Below are positions 16,241 through 24,665 of a DNA stretch of 64,000 nt, piece after piece. The DNA comes from Dokdonella sp041395345 (GTDB lineage: Bacteria; Pseudomonadota; Gammaproteobacteria; Xanthomonadales; Rhodanobacteraceae), in NCBI RefSeq assembly GCF_041395345.1, contig NZ_JAWLAR010000001.1, positions 124,001 through 188,000 on the forward strand. The letters are read 5' to 3'. Both the position numbers and the translations under genes were made by a program. Under the pieces are notes generated by a model. It was not told where the DNA came from, searched no databases, and was given only the letters and a program-made list of their open reading frames with translations. Positions within the stretch are counted from its first letter, which is position 1. Every line of letters begins with the position of its first letter.

Positions 16241-18148
16241 CTACCAGCCGCCTCCGCCACCGCCCCCTCCACCGCCGCCCGACGAACCGCCGGAAGATCC
16301 ACCGGAGCTTGAGCCGGGCGCCGTCGAGGCCGAGGAAATCGAATTGCCAAGACTGGAGGTCAGCCCACTGGTGAGTCCGGTGAGACCCGCCGCGTTCAGC
16401 GCGGTGCTGCCGTGATACCAGCTGGGCTGCGCCTTTTCGAGTTGATCGCTCGGCAATGCGTCGGCGAAACGCCGGGCCCAGGCCTGTTCGACATCGAGCG
16501 CAAAGGCGTACGGCAGGAACACACTGAACTGTTCAGGGTTGTCTTCGGGACGATAGCGCGCGTCGAGCTCGTCTTTCTCGGCCACGCCGAGATACCAGCG
16601 GAAGCCCTCGATACGATCAAGCAACTTCGCGCCATCCTGGGTTGGCGCCTTCATCCAGTGGTAGAAGGCGATATTCGTGCCGATCACGGCGATAAAGACG
16701 AACATCAGGCCGAAGCCGGCAATCATGGCCATGGCCACCAGGCCGAAGATTTCGCCCGCTATGAATGGCAGGGCGAACAGCCACATGAAGGCCGCGCCAA
16801 AGTGCCCGAAGAATCCACGCGCGCCACGCCAGCCCGCTAGTGCACGCGAGACGAGGGCGTAGACGCCAAAGCTCCAGCCACTCAGCCAGACGCACATGAA
16901 CAGCACGGCGAACTTGGCTTCGCCAGGCATGGCGATTGCGGCGGCCAACAGGCAGAGAATTGAAAACAGAACGGCCGGGATCAACTTGCGTCGGTGGGTA
17001 AGGAAGTACTTCTTTTCATAGTCGGCCGCCAGAGCCGCCTTGTGTGCGTCCTTGGTCGCACTCATCTTGCGCGCCGTGGTCTCGCTGGTTTTCAGCACGA
17101 TCGACTTGCTTGCCGCGAACAGCGTCTTCATGATCGCCGCCTCGCCTGGTGCGAAATCGACCCTTCCGCCTTTTGACTTGAGCGTGATCTCGCCCTTGTC
17201 ATCCTCGATGTCGAGCGCACCCTTGGCCGCCAGCCCGAGCACCGCTGCGGCGAAACACGATCGGTCGTAGCCCATGCGCCGGATGTAGCGAAGCGAAGCC
17301 GGGGAATAGCCATTCGGAGGCTCATACTGAGGAACAACGACGCCGCGTTCCGGATCGCGACCGTAGCGCGTCCACATCAGTCCGTAGTAGATCCAGAGCA
17401 GGATCAGTCCGCCTGCGCCGATCAGCAACTGGCGGTTGTCCGCCAGCAGCCAGCGAACCTTCTGTTCGGTGGTCGGTTCGGCAACGATGCCCTTGGGGAA
17501 TTCAAGGACAATGCTGAGCCCTTCCTCTGGACCGAGCGCGCGCGTTGCGCGATAGCGGGCGCCGCCATCCATGACCTCGGCATCAAGTCGGGCCTCGGTC
17601 GAGCCTTGCGGCCCGGTGTAACCGGATGCCTTGAGCCGATCCGCGCTGACCGGCTCGGGCAGATGCACGCTGGCGCTCGCCGCTTCGATCGGGAAGGCCC
17701 AGCCGTTGCCGGTCACGTTCCAGTACAGCTCATCGTGTTCGTCAAAGAAACCGAGCTGGCGCGAAGTCCGGTACTCGATCACATAGGTGTACTCACCCGG
17801 CTCGAGAGTCACATCCTTGTTGCCAAGGTAGATGCGCACGCCATTGCCGAGGGTCTCGCTGTGCCAGGCTTCCTTCTTGCCATCGCGTGTTGCACTGACG
17901 AGGTCGAATCCGGTGACGTAGCGCTGTCCCTGCGGATCGCGGTAGGTGGTCGGGAAATCGCGGTAGATGCCGCGCTTGATCTGGTCGCCTTCGGCGCGCA
18001 CGCGAATCGTTTCGCGCACGACCATCGTGGCATCAGCAGCAATCGCGATGTCGCTGTGGTAGGAAAGAATGGATTCGTTCGCAGTGGTCGTTGCTGAGAA
18101 CGCCAGCAAGACCAGCACCAACATGCATGCCCAGCCGCGGCGGCTCAC
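16241..18148 (-). CDS. DUF2207 membrane protein with Gly-rich tail
   Basis: A 635-residue exported membrane protein. Residues 1-23 are a signal peptide; residues 24-235 form the periplasmic DUF2207 domain (ILSYHSDIAIAADATMVVRETI, GIYRDFPTTY, FDEHDELYWNVTGNGWAFPI). A membrane helix follows near 242-262, a cytoplasmic part contains PPNGYSPASLRYIRRMGYD, and more helices lie near 380-470. The C-terminus ends in Ser/Gly repeats and eleven Gly followed by Trp. DUF2207 proteins are regularly paired with LemA, as here. The GTG start overlaps the lemA stop by four bases (GTGA). Function unknown. Confidence 0.9.
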   Translation of the reverse strand: MSRRGWACMLVLVLLAFSATTTANESILSYHSDIAIAADATMVVRETIRVRAEGDQIKRGIYRDFPTTYRDPQGQRYVTGFDLVSATRDGKKEAWHSETLGNGVRIYLGNKDVTLEPGEYTYVIEYRTSRQLGFFDEHDELYWNVTGNGWAFPIEAASASVHLPEPVSADRLKASGYTGPQGSTEARLDAEVMDGGARYRATRALGPEEGLSIVLEFPKGIVAEPTTEQKVRWLLADNRQLLIGAGGLILLWIYYGLMWTRYGRDPERGVVVPQYEPPNGYSPASLRYIRRMGYDRSCFAAAVLGLAAKGALDIEDDKGEITLKSKGGRVDFAPGEAAIMKTLFAASKSIVLKTSETTARKMSATKDAHKAALAADYEKKYFLTHRRKLIPAVLFSILCLLAAAIAMPGEAKFAVLFMCVWLSGWSFGVYALVSRALAGWRGARGFFGHFGAAFMWLFALPFIAGEIFGLVAMAMIAGFGLMFVFIAVIGTNIAFYHWMKAPTQDGAKLLDRIEGFRWYLGVAEKDELDARYRPEDNPEQFSVFLPYAFALDVEQAWARRFADALPSDQLEKAQPSWYHGSTALNAAGLTGLTSGLTSSLGNSISSASTAPGSSSGGSSGGSSGGGGGGGGGGGW

Positions 18149-18696
18149 AATTTCACCTGTGGGGCAGAAGCCGCTGAATCCGGTGCATCAAAGAATTCCG
18201 CCTCGCGAAATCCGAAACCGCGTGCCACGAGCACGTGCGGAAAAACCTGGATGCGGTCATTGAACTGGCGCACCGAGCCGTTGTAGAAGCGGCGTGCGTA
18301 TTGAAGGTGGTCCTCGACCTTGACCAGCTCGTTGTTGAGCTGGGCGAAATTCTCGCTGGCCTTGAGATCCGGATAGGCTTCGGCCAGCGCGATCAGGCGA
18401 CCGACATCGTTGCCGAGGGCGCGTTCGATCTCCCCTTTTGATCCCACTTTGTGCGCATTGCGACTCTGCGTTCGCTCTGCGGTCACGCGCTCCAGAAGCT
18501 CGCGTTCGTGCGTGGCGTAACCGCGCACAATCTCGACCAGCGGCGGAATCAGGTCGTGGCGCTTCTGCAGCTGCACGTCGATGTCGCTCCACGCGGCAGC
18601 GACCTGGTTTCGGTCGCGAACCAGGCGATTGAAGATCCAGATCACGGCTACGCCGAGCGCAGCGATCAACAACCCCAACAACAGGCTTGCAGACAT
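18145..18696 (-). CDS. lemA: LemA family protein
   Basis: A 183-residue protein with one N-terminal membrane helix (residues 3-22) followed by the helical LemA domain: NRLVRDRNQVAAAWSDIDVQLQKRHDLIPPLVE and the C-terminal ARRFYNGSVRQFNDRIQVFP. LemA proteins sit in the inner membrane with the helical bundle outside the cytosol; their role is unsettled. The ATG at 18696 is chosen over an upstream in-frame ATG because the membrane helix begins directly after it. It is the first gene of the lemA-DUF2207 operon. Confidence 0.93.
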   Translation of the reverse strand: MSASLLLGLLIAALGVAVIWIFNRLVRDRNQVAAAWSDIDVQLQKRHDLIPPLVEIVRGYATHERELLERVTAERTQSRNAHKVGSKGEIERALGNDVGRLIALAEAYPDLKASENFAQLNNELVKVEDHLQYARRFYNGSVRQFNDRIQVFPHVLVARGFGFREAEFFDAPDSAASAPQVKL

Positions 18697-18841
18697 GAGC
18701 GAACTCCCATTCCCGGAAATCCATTCTGCCCGCAATTCGGCATCAATAGAAATCCTGCTGCGGACGTGACACGGACTGTCGACATGGCAGGCCAACCATG
18801 GACAGAGTTCTCCATCCGCCGGCCAGAACCAGTAATCCGAC

Positions 18842-19216
18842 ATGACGGCCCATGCCATTCGCCTGCATCGCGTACTGCGTGCCGCCCCTGAAAAACTCTA
18901 CCGGGCTTGTCTCGATGCCGCCGCGATGGCCAAATGGCTGCTTCCGTACGGGTCCACCTGCTCGATGGACAAGATGGACGTCCGCGTCGGCGGCAGATTC
19001 CAAAGGGCGTCCACCAACTCCTCCACAGGCAACGGTCACACCTTCGGCGGCAAGTACCGCGAACTGATCCCGAACGAGCGCATCCGCCATTCGGACGTCT
19101 TCGACGACCCGAACCTGCCCGGAGAATTGGAGACCACAATTTATTCAAACAAAGTCTCCTGTGGGTCCGACCTTGCAATCACGCAGACCGGCATTCCCGA
19201 GATGATTCCGGTCTAG
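18842..19216 (+). pseudogene. AHSA1/SRPBCC-family gene with in-frame stop near the 3' end
   Basis: The open part codes 124 residues of an activator-of-Hsp90-like SRPBCC protein: AIRLHRVLRAAPEKLYRACLDAAAMAKWLLPYG, VRVGGRF, FGGKYRELIPNERIRHSDVF and GIPEMIPV. At 19214-19216 a TAG interrupts. Reading on in the same frame gives RCELGWQESLAQLALLVEP and a TGA at 19286-19288, exactly the missing last helix of the family (GWQESLxxLAxLVEP). A single G-to-T change (GAG to TAG) explains it. The truncated protein lacks the helix that closes the hydrophobic cavity, so it is probably inactive unless the stop is read through. Confidence 0.8.
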
Positions 19217-19528
19217 AGGTGTGAACTCGGATGGCAGGAGTCGCTTGCCCAACTGGCGCTGCTGGTCGAACCCTTGATCAGCGACTGAAGTCGTCCTGAG
19301 CAGGAATCGTTAAACCATTGTTAGCAACAGTGGCCTGGTATGGAACTGCTCAAATACAGCCGGTAGGCTTGGCAACGGCAGAGCGTCCATTCCGCCCATC
19401 CTGCATTGTCGATCCCGCGCTATACCCGAGATCATCTGTCGTGTACGTTCTGCCCCTGCTGAAACATCCTGAGCTGTTTCAGACAGTTTCCACATCGAGA
19501 GACATCGATCACAACCGGGAGACCCCCC

Positions 19529-20227
19529 ATGCAAACAAGGCAATTGATCGGCCTGGCTTTCCTGACCTGTTTCGCCGTACAGGTTCAGGCCGCGGGAAAC
19601 GTAGTGAAATGTGAATCCGAGCACGACAAACGCGTTTCCTGCGAAATGAATACAGGCGGTGTGGTCAAGATCAAGCAGCAGCTGAGCAAGACCCGCTGCG
19701 TCGAGGACGAGAACTGGGGTATCACCAAACACACCGTCTGGGTCGACAAGGGCTGTCGCGCCGTATTCGAATTGCAAGGCAGCAACAATGCCTCGAGCAG
19801 TTCGGATGAGGGCGACAATTCCGGATATGCCTCCAATGGCAAAGCTCCCAACTCCGCGATTCGAGCCTGCAATGCCGTCGAAGACTGGTATGGGAAGGTC
19901 GTATCCAGCAATGCGATGAAGCCGGGCTGGTGGGAAATCATCCTGCAGTACGACGATGGCAAGTATGTCTGCAACGTCAGCGACTCGGGTGAGGTCGAAT
20001 CGTTCGAGAAGTTGCGTGAGCCGGGAGCCGCTGCTGCGACCGAACCACCGGCCGCCGCCGTACGCGCCTGCAATGCCGTCGAGGACTGGTACGGAAAGGT
20101 CGTAACCAGCAACGCGCTGAAACCGGGCTGGTGGGAGATCATCCTGCAGTACGACAATGGCAAGTATGTCTGCAACGTCAGCGACAGTGGCCAGGTCGAA
20201 ACCTTTGAACGACTGAGGAACCAGTAG
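19529..20227 (+). CDS. Secreted DUF3011-like protein with tandem 52-residue repeats
   Basis: A 232-residue exported protein. The signal peptide is residues 1-21 (AGLAF...VQAA). Residues 22-85 resemble DUF3011 (VKCESEHDKRVSCEMN, QQLSKTRCVEDENWG, VWVDKGCRAVFEL). A Ser-rich linker follows, then two nearly identical 52-residue units at 112-163 and 179-230, each opening RACNAVEDWYGKVV and containing KPGWWEIILQYD and GKYVCNVSDSG. They are joined by an Ala/Pro-rich linker. The function is unknown; cell-envelope binding is a guess from the domain. Confidence 0.75.
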   Translation: MQTRQLIGLAFLTCFAVQVQAAGNVVKCESEHDKRVSCEMNTGGVVKIKQQLSKTRCVEDENWGITKHTVWVDKGCRAVFELQGSNNASSSSDEGDNSGYASNGKAPNSAIRACNAVEDWYGKVVSSNAMKPGWWEIILQYDDGKYVCNVSDSGEVESFEKLREPGAAAATEPPAAAVRACNAVEDWYGKVVTSNALKPGWWEIILQYDNGKYVCNVSDSGQVETFERLRNQ

Positions 20228-20538
20228 CCCTCAAGGCAGGGATCACTCAGGGCGGCAACCCCCTGTTGCCGCTCTGGGCAACGCCGGCAATCGGGACTTG
20301 CCTGACCCATCGGCAAGGGCCCCGTGAAAGAACCGACATCCAATGCGGACTCGCGTTCGCACTGCCCGTTTGTATATCCAGACGACGAATTTCCCTGCTA
20401 CAACGGCCATCCGCCAGGCCTGTCGATCTGACAGTGGCTGTTCGTACCGGCTGCCGTCTTCGCCGATTACCTTGCCTTGTCAGTGATGCCCTTGCTGGCG
20501 TTGCTCACCTTCAATTGTCACCACCGCGGGAAACGTCC
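20228..20538. other. Intergenic gap with a terminator-like hairpin
   Basis: A 311-base stretch with no supported gene. A perfect hairpin, GCGGCAAC (20252-20259), five bases, GTTGCCGC (20265-20272), follows the DUF3011 gene by 25 bases and may end its transcript, although no U-tract follows. The rest shows nothing I can name; the following gene's promoter must be in it. Confidence 0.45.
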
Positions 20539-21144
20539 ATGCAAAATCTTCGAAGTGTGCCGGACCGGTCTTGTCGCGCCCTGAACCGCACCTTATTCCT
20601 GATGTTCTCGGCGCTGCTCGGCATGGCGGCAACGCCCGTAGCGCTTGCCGACACCGCGGCCAATGCCTTCTTCGACTCGTTGCACCGGCTTTGCGGCACA
20701 CGCTTCGAAGGTGCCATGACCTTTCCTGCCGAAGGCCAGGATGCCTTCGCCGGCAAGTTGCTGGTTGCGCAGGTTGAAACCTGCACCGACAGCGAAATCC
20801 GCATACCGTTTGCGGTTGGCGACGACACCTCGCGCACCTGGATCATCAGTCGCACGGACAGCGGCCTGCAGTTGCAGCATGATCATCGACATGCGGACGG
20901 GACAGAGGACGCGATCAGCATGTACGGCGGCAAATCCCGTCCCGGCGGCAGCGCGACAGAGCAATCATTCGCTGCCGATGCTCATACCGCGAAGCTGATA
21001 CCGGAGGCCGCCACCAATGTCTGGACGATCAGCCTGGCGGACGACGGTGGACGTCTCGTCTATGCGCTGCAGCGAAACGACAAGCCACGCTTCAAGGCGG
21101 AGCTCAGACGCGTCGATAGTCCGGCATCGGTCCCCGGGCACTGA
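20539..21144 (+). CDS. Conserved hypothetical secreted protein
   Basis: The ATG at 20539 gives 201 residues; residues 1-37 form a long signal peptide ending ALA-DTAANAF. The mature part reads FFDSLHRLCGTRFEGAMTFP, EIRIPFAVGDDTSRTWIISR and LQHDHRHADGTED, a pattern I recognise as a conserved uncharacterised periplasmic family in proteobacteria. The His/Asp-rich HDHRHADG could bind metal, but that is a guess. An in-frame ATG at 20266 is rejected for lack of a signal sequence. Confidence 0.7.
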   Translation: MQNLRSVPDRSCRALNRTLFLMFSALLGMAATPVALADTAANAFFDSLHRLCGTRFEGAMTFPAEGQDAFAGKLLVAQVETCTDSEIRIPFAVGDDTSRTWIISRTDSGLQLQHDHRHADGTEDAISMYGGKSRPGGSATEQSFAADAHTAKLIPEAATNVWTISLADDGGRLVYALQRNDKPRFKAELRRVDSPASVPGH

Positions 21145-21212
21145 TATTCTGAATACAGAGCTGCGCGGACACAGGAGTCGCTGGCGCAGCGCCCGACAGG
21201 AGCATCCGCGCC

Positions 21213-21854
21213 ATGGCTACGGCAACTTCGCTGTTGCTGGCTCTGCATATCGCAGCCGGCTTCTCCGCGCTCGGTTCGGGCCTGCTTGCTGCCGGCAACA
21301 AGGTCATCAATCGCGGACGTCGGTGGCATGTGCTGGCCGGCCGCACGTTCGTTGTGGCCATGTCGGTCGTCTTCGTGACGGCCGTGCCGTTGTCTATCCT
21401 GCGCGCGAACATCTTCCTGCTCCTGATCGCCATCTTCAGTTTCTACCTGGCGTTTTCCGGCTGGTGCCTTGCACGCAACCGATCGGGCAGGCCGCAACGC
21501 GTCGACAGGGTTCGGGCGATTTCCATGTTGCTGTGTGCCGGGGCCATGGCGACCTACGGTGTGTTGCTTTTGTCCCGAGGCAACAGCGGCGGCTCAATCA
21601 TGCTGGTGTTCGGAGTCATCGGCGCATTCCTGGGCGTCAATGACATCCGCATCATCCGCGGCGGTGGCGTCAGCGGTCCGGCGCGCATTGCCCGCCACCT
21701 GACCATGATGCTCGCGGCGACGATCGCCGCCATTACCGCGTTCCTCGTCGTCAACCTCGTTTTTCATCCGGCACTGGTACTCTGGCTGGCACCGACGGTC
21801 GTGATCGTTCCGCTGATCGTGATCATGAGCCGACGTGTGAAGCAGACAGCTTGA
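21213..21854 (+). CDS. DUF2306-like integral membrane protein
   Basis: A 213-residue inner-membrane protein with about seven helices. It opens LLLALHIAAGFSALGSGLLAAGNK with an RGRRWHVLAGRTF segment, the His-containing pattern of small membrane proteins annotated as DUF2306 or similar, whose function is unknown. It lies on the plus strand 33 bases before an NTF2-like gene and may be co-transcribed with it. Confidence 0.65.
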   Translation: MATATSLLLALHIAAGFSALGSGLLAAGNKVINRGRRWHVLAGRTFVVAMSVVFVTAVPLSILRANIFLLLIAIFSFYLAFSGWCLARNRSGRPQRVDRVRAISMLLCAGAMATYGVLLLSRGNSGGSIMLVFGVIGAFLGVNDIRIIRGGGVSGPARIARHLTMMLAATIAAITAFLVVNLVFHPALVLWLAPTVVIVPLIVIMSRRVKQTA

Positions 21855-21887
21855 ATCTTGATCCGGCCAATGCAGGAATACCGATCG

Positions 21888-22283
21888 ATGAGCAATGACC
21901 CACTCGCCTCCTGGCACGAACTGGTCCGCAGCAGGGACATCCGAGGGCTGGACGCGCTGCTTGCCGACGATGTTGTGTTCCATTCGCCGGTTGTGCATAC
22001 CGCACAGGTGGGCAAGAGGATCACGACGCAGTATCTGGCAGCGGCCCTGAAGGTTTTTTTCAATGAGTCATTCGCCTACGTGCGCGAGCTCAAGACCGAT
22101 CGTGATGCGGTTCTCGAGTTTCGCGTGGTGATTGACGACATCGAAGTCAATGGCGTCGACATGATCCGCTGGAACGAGGCCGGGCTTATCATCGAGTTCA
22201 AGGTCATGTTGCGCCCGCTCAAGGCGATCAATCTGATCCACCAGAAGATGGCCGCGATGCTGCAGGGCGGCCAGTCGCGGTAA
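21888..22283 (+). CDS. NTF2-like/SnoaL-type small protein
   Basis: A 131-residue protein of the nuclear-transport-factor-2 fold: LASWHELVRSRDIRGLDALLADDVVFHSPVVHT at the N-terminus, then paired strands and a final MIRWNEAGLIIEFKVMLRPLKA. Such cone-shaped barrels bind small ligands or act as isomerases or hydrolases; this one has no diagnostic active site. The ATG at 21888 fits the family start; ATGs at 21858 and 21870 are alternatives. Confidence 0.78.
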   Translation: MSNDPLASWHELVRSRDIRGLDALLADDVVFHSPVVHTAQVGKRITTQYLAAALKVFFNESFAYVRELKTDRDAVLEFRVVIDDIEVNGVDMIRWNEAGLIIEFKVMLRPLKAINLIHQKMAAMLQGGQSR

Positions 22284-22410
22284 CCTCGGGCCAGCGGACC
22301 AGCATTGTCTTGCTTTGCTGCGAAAAGACGACCTCAGGGTGACTCCCGCCTGTTCGGGGACTACCCTTGCATCCACCGCCTCCATACCGGACGCGCCAGG
22401 GAGAAACCCG

Positions 22411-22743
22411 ATGCAAGCACGCCTTCCGAATCTTGTGCTCCTGATGTCCCTTCTGCTGACCGCCTGCGGCGTCGCCGTACCGGCCGACAAGTCCGACTAT
22501 GTCGGCGAATGGAACGCCGATGGCATGTCGCTGCTGATCACCCAGGATGGCAGTGTCGTCTATCACCGCATGAAAAAGGGTGCGAAGACTTCCATCGATG
22601 CGCCGCTGAAAGGTTTCAAGGGCGATGATTTCGAAGTGGGACTCGGCCCGATGGTGACGACATTCAAGGTCAGCTCTCCACCGCACAAGGTGGGCGATCA
22701 GTGGATGATGACAGTGGATGGCGTTGAGCTGACAAGACGCTGA
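22411..22743 (+). CDS. Small lipoprotein, paralogue A
   Basis: A 110-residue lipoprotein: MQARLPNLVLLMSLLLTAC places the lipidated Cys at residue 19. The mature 90-residue part is a small beta-rich domain (SDYVGEWNADGMSLLITQDGS, LKGFKGDDFEVGLGP, MMTVDGVELTRR). A GGGAGAAACCC ribosome site precedes the ATG. The next gene codes a close paralogue with the same layout. Function unknown. Confidence 0.75.
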   Translation: MQARLPNLVLLMSLLLTACGVAVPADKSDYVGEWNADGMSLLITQDGSVVYHRMKKGAKTSIDAPLKGFKGDDFEVGLGPMVTTFKVSSPPHKVGDQWMMTVDGVELTRR

Positions 22744-22870
22744 GCACTTCGGAATGCTCATGGATGCCGCCAGCCTGGACGTGAGGTCGCTCGCTTCGAG
22801 CAGTTGTCCTGTTCAGTCGCCTGCGCCGCCGCAGCATGAATCGGACCCGTCATGGACACGAAGACGACCG

Positions 22871-23206
22871 ATGCAGATCGGACGCGTAGCGCTGCCACTC
22901 CTGCTTGCCCTCCTGCTGTCTGCTTGCGCAGTCCCTGTTCGTGCCGACAAGATCGATTACGTGGGCGAGTGGTGGAGTTCGGAAGGCATGTGGCTGCTGA
23001 TTACCCGGGACGGCAGCATTGCCTACAGCCGCTTGAAAAAGGGCGGGCGGGTTTCAATCGAGGGACCGCTGAAGGGATTCACGGGCGACGATTTCGAGGT
23101 GGGCTTCGGCCCGGCGGTGACGACCTTCAGGGTCTCGGCACCTCCGCATCAAGTGGGCGGTCGCTGGCTCATGACGGTCGATGGCGTGGAGCTGACGCGT
23201 CAATGA
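22871..23206 (+). CDS. Small lipoprotein, paralogue B
   Basis: A 111-residue lipoprotein with Cys19 in the lipobox LLLSAC. It aligns along its whole length with the protein at 22411-22743: IDYVGEWWSSEGMWLLITRDGS, then LKGFTGDDFEVGFGP and LMTVDGVELTRQ. The pair is a tandem duplication that has diverged mostly in the first 20 residues of the mature chain. It precedes the SGNH hydrolase gene by 49 bases. Function unknown. Confidence 0.75.
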   Translation: MQIGRVALPLLLALLLSACAVPVRADKIDYVGEWWSSEGMWLLITRDGSIAYSRLKKGGRVSIEGPLKGFTGDDFEVGFGPAVTTFRVSAPPHQVGGRWLMTVDGVELTRQ

Positions 23207-23255
23207 GTGCATGGTTGGCTCTTCTGGCGTACCAGCGCAATCGGCGGCCCGCCTG

Positions 23256-23990
23256 ATGCTGCGCAGCTTCGTGTTCTGGAGTTCATTGCCCGTCGTTGCC
23301 GTGCAGGCCCTGCGCGTGCGTCGGAATGCGCTGCGCATGACGCCGGCAGAGGGTCCGGATTCGGGATCGGTTGGCAGCGGCCCGCCGCTGCGCCTGCTCG
23401 CGATCGGCGACTCGATCATTGCCGGGGTCGGCGCCTCCACGCTGGCCACGGCCCTGGTCGGGCGCACGGCGGAAGCGATGGCCGCATTGTCCGGGCGTAC
23501 GGTCCATTGGCGGGCGATCGGTCGCAGCGGCATCAATTCGACGGACATGCTCGACGAACTGGTTCCACGCCTGCCGGCCGAGTCCGTTGATGTGTTCGTG
23601 GTCTCGATCGGCGTCAACGACGTCACCGCGCTGACACGCACGGCACGCTGGAAGAAGAATCTCGATGCGCTGCTACTGGCGTTGGCCTCGCATTCGCCAG
23701 GCGCCGTTGTTGCGATGGCCGGCATTCCACCGCTTCGGGAGTTTCCACTGCTACCGCACCCGCTTCGATCGGTGATTGGCTATCGCGGCGAAAGTCTGGA
23801 TCGCATCCTGCGCGACACGATCGCCGCACACTCGTGTTCCGTGCACGTGCCGGTCGAGTTCGAGGCACAGGAGAATCGCTTCAGCCAGGATGGCTTCCAT
23901 CCGTCCGAAGCGAGCTACACGGAATTTGGTCGGGCCATGGCGGAGCACATCGTGTCACGACTGCCTGCGAATTCCCTCACTCCCCGCTGA
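23256..23990 (+). CDS. SGNH/GDSL-family hydrolase
   Basis: A 244-residue protein of the SGNH esterase fold. Block I is AIGDSIIAGVG with the nucleophilic Ser near residue 51; the Gly block is IGRSGINSTD; the Asn block is SIGVNDVTAL; and the catalytic Asp/His pair is in FSQDGFHPSE near the C-terminus. All four blocks are present, so the enzyme should be active on an ester or acyl substrate that I cannot name. A hydrophobic N-terminus (SFVFWSSLPVV) may anchor it. An ATG at 23211 is a less likely start. Confidence 0.88.
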   Translation: MLRSFVFWSSLPVVAVQALRVRRNALRMTPAEGPDSGSVGSGPPLRLLAIGDSIIAGVGASTLATALVGRTAEAMAALSGRTVHWRAIGRSGINSTDMLDELVPRLPAESVDVFVVSIGVNDVTALTRTARWKKNLDALLLALASHSPGAVVAMAGIPPLREFPLLPHPLRSVIGYRGESLDRILRDTIAAHSCSVHVPVEFEAQENRFSQDGFHPSEASYTEFGRAMAEHIVSRLPANSLTPR

Positions 23991-24056
23991 TCGTCATTGG
24001 ATCACGTCCAACCGGGTCGTGCGGCAACGATGCGATCCGTTGCCTTGGCCGCCGCT

Positions 24057-24665
24057 TCAGTCCCGGCGCTGCCAGACCACGCAGCGATTGTTGGCAGGCA
24101 ATGCGTGGTCGGCAACCCGATACAGGCCGGCGCTTGCAGCCAGCGTGTCCACATCGGCGAGGTCACGTATGCCCATGTGTTCGCCTTGTTCCTTGAGCCA
24201 TCGGTCGAATCCCGCATTGCTTGGACTGGTAAATCGCCCATCGATGTTGAAGGGTCCGTAGATGACGAGTTTCGCATCCGCGGTCATGACCCCGGGCAAG
24301 TGAATGAACAGTTCCTTGACCTCGGACCAGGCCATGATGTGCAAGGTATTCGCGCTGAAGACTGCGTCGAACTTCTGCTCGGGCCAGGTCGGCTGAGTGA
24401 CGTCAAGCACAAGCGGCGCCGGGGTATTGTCGAGACCGGCCTCGTCCAGCCAGAGCCTGATGCCAGGAACATGTTCCTCGCGCTCGCTGGTCTGCCATAC
24501 CAGATCCGGAAGCGCTTCGGCGAAATGCACGGCGTGCTGACCGGTGCCGCTTCCGACTTCGAGCACGTGGGCGCGATCGGCGAAGACCGAGCGCAGGACT
24601 TCAAGGATCGGATCGCGATTTCGCTCGCACGAAGGCGCGATCGGTTTCTCTCTGGCTTCGCTCAT
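24057..24665 (-). CDS. DUF938 SAM-dependent methyltransferase-like protein
   Basis: A 202-residue protein of the DUF938 family, class I methyltransferase fold: SCERNRDPILEVLRSVF, the SAM-binding VLEVGSGTGQHAVHFA (residues about 33-48) and FDAVFSANTLHIMAWSEV (motif around 100-117), then LVIYGPFNIDGRFTSPSN. The substrate is unknown. Its start codon overlaps the stop of the MFS gene upstream by four bases (ATGA), so the two are translationally coupled. Confidence 0.9.
   Translation of the reverse strand: MSEAREKPIAPSCERNRDPILEVLRSVFADRAHVLEVGSGTGQHAVHFAEALPDLVWQTSEREEHVPGIRLWLDEAGLDNTPAPLVLDVTQPTWPEQKFDAVFSANTLHIMAWSEVKELFIHLPGVMTADAKLVIYGPFNIDGRFTSPSNAGFDRWLKEQGEHMGIRDLADVDTLAASAGLYRVADHALPANNRCVVWQRRD

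Noticed and set aside
15608..16312. A frame overlapping the STM3941-like gene
   Set aside because: The alternative frame has no hydrophobic helices or family pattern; the gene at 15747 has two clear helices and the known motif order.
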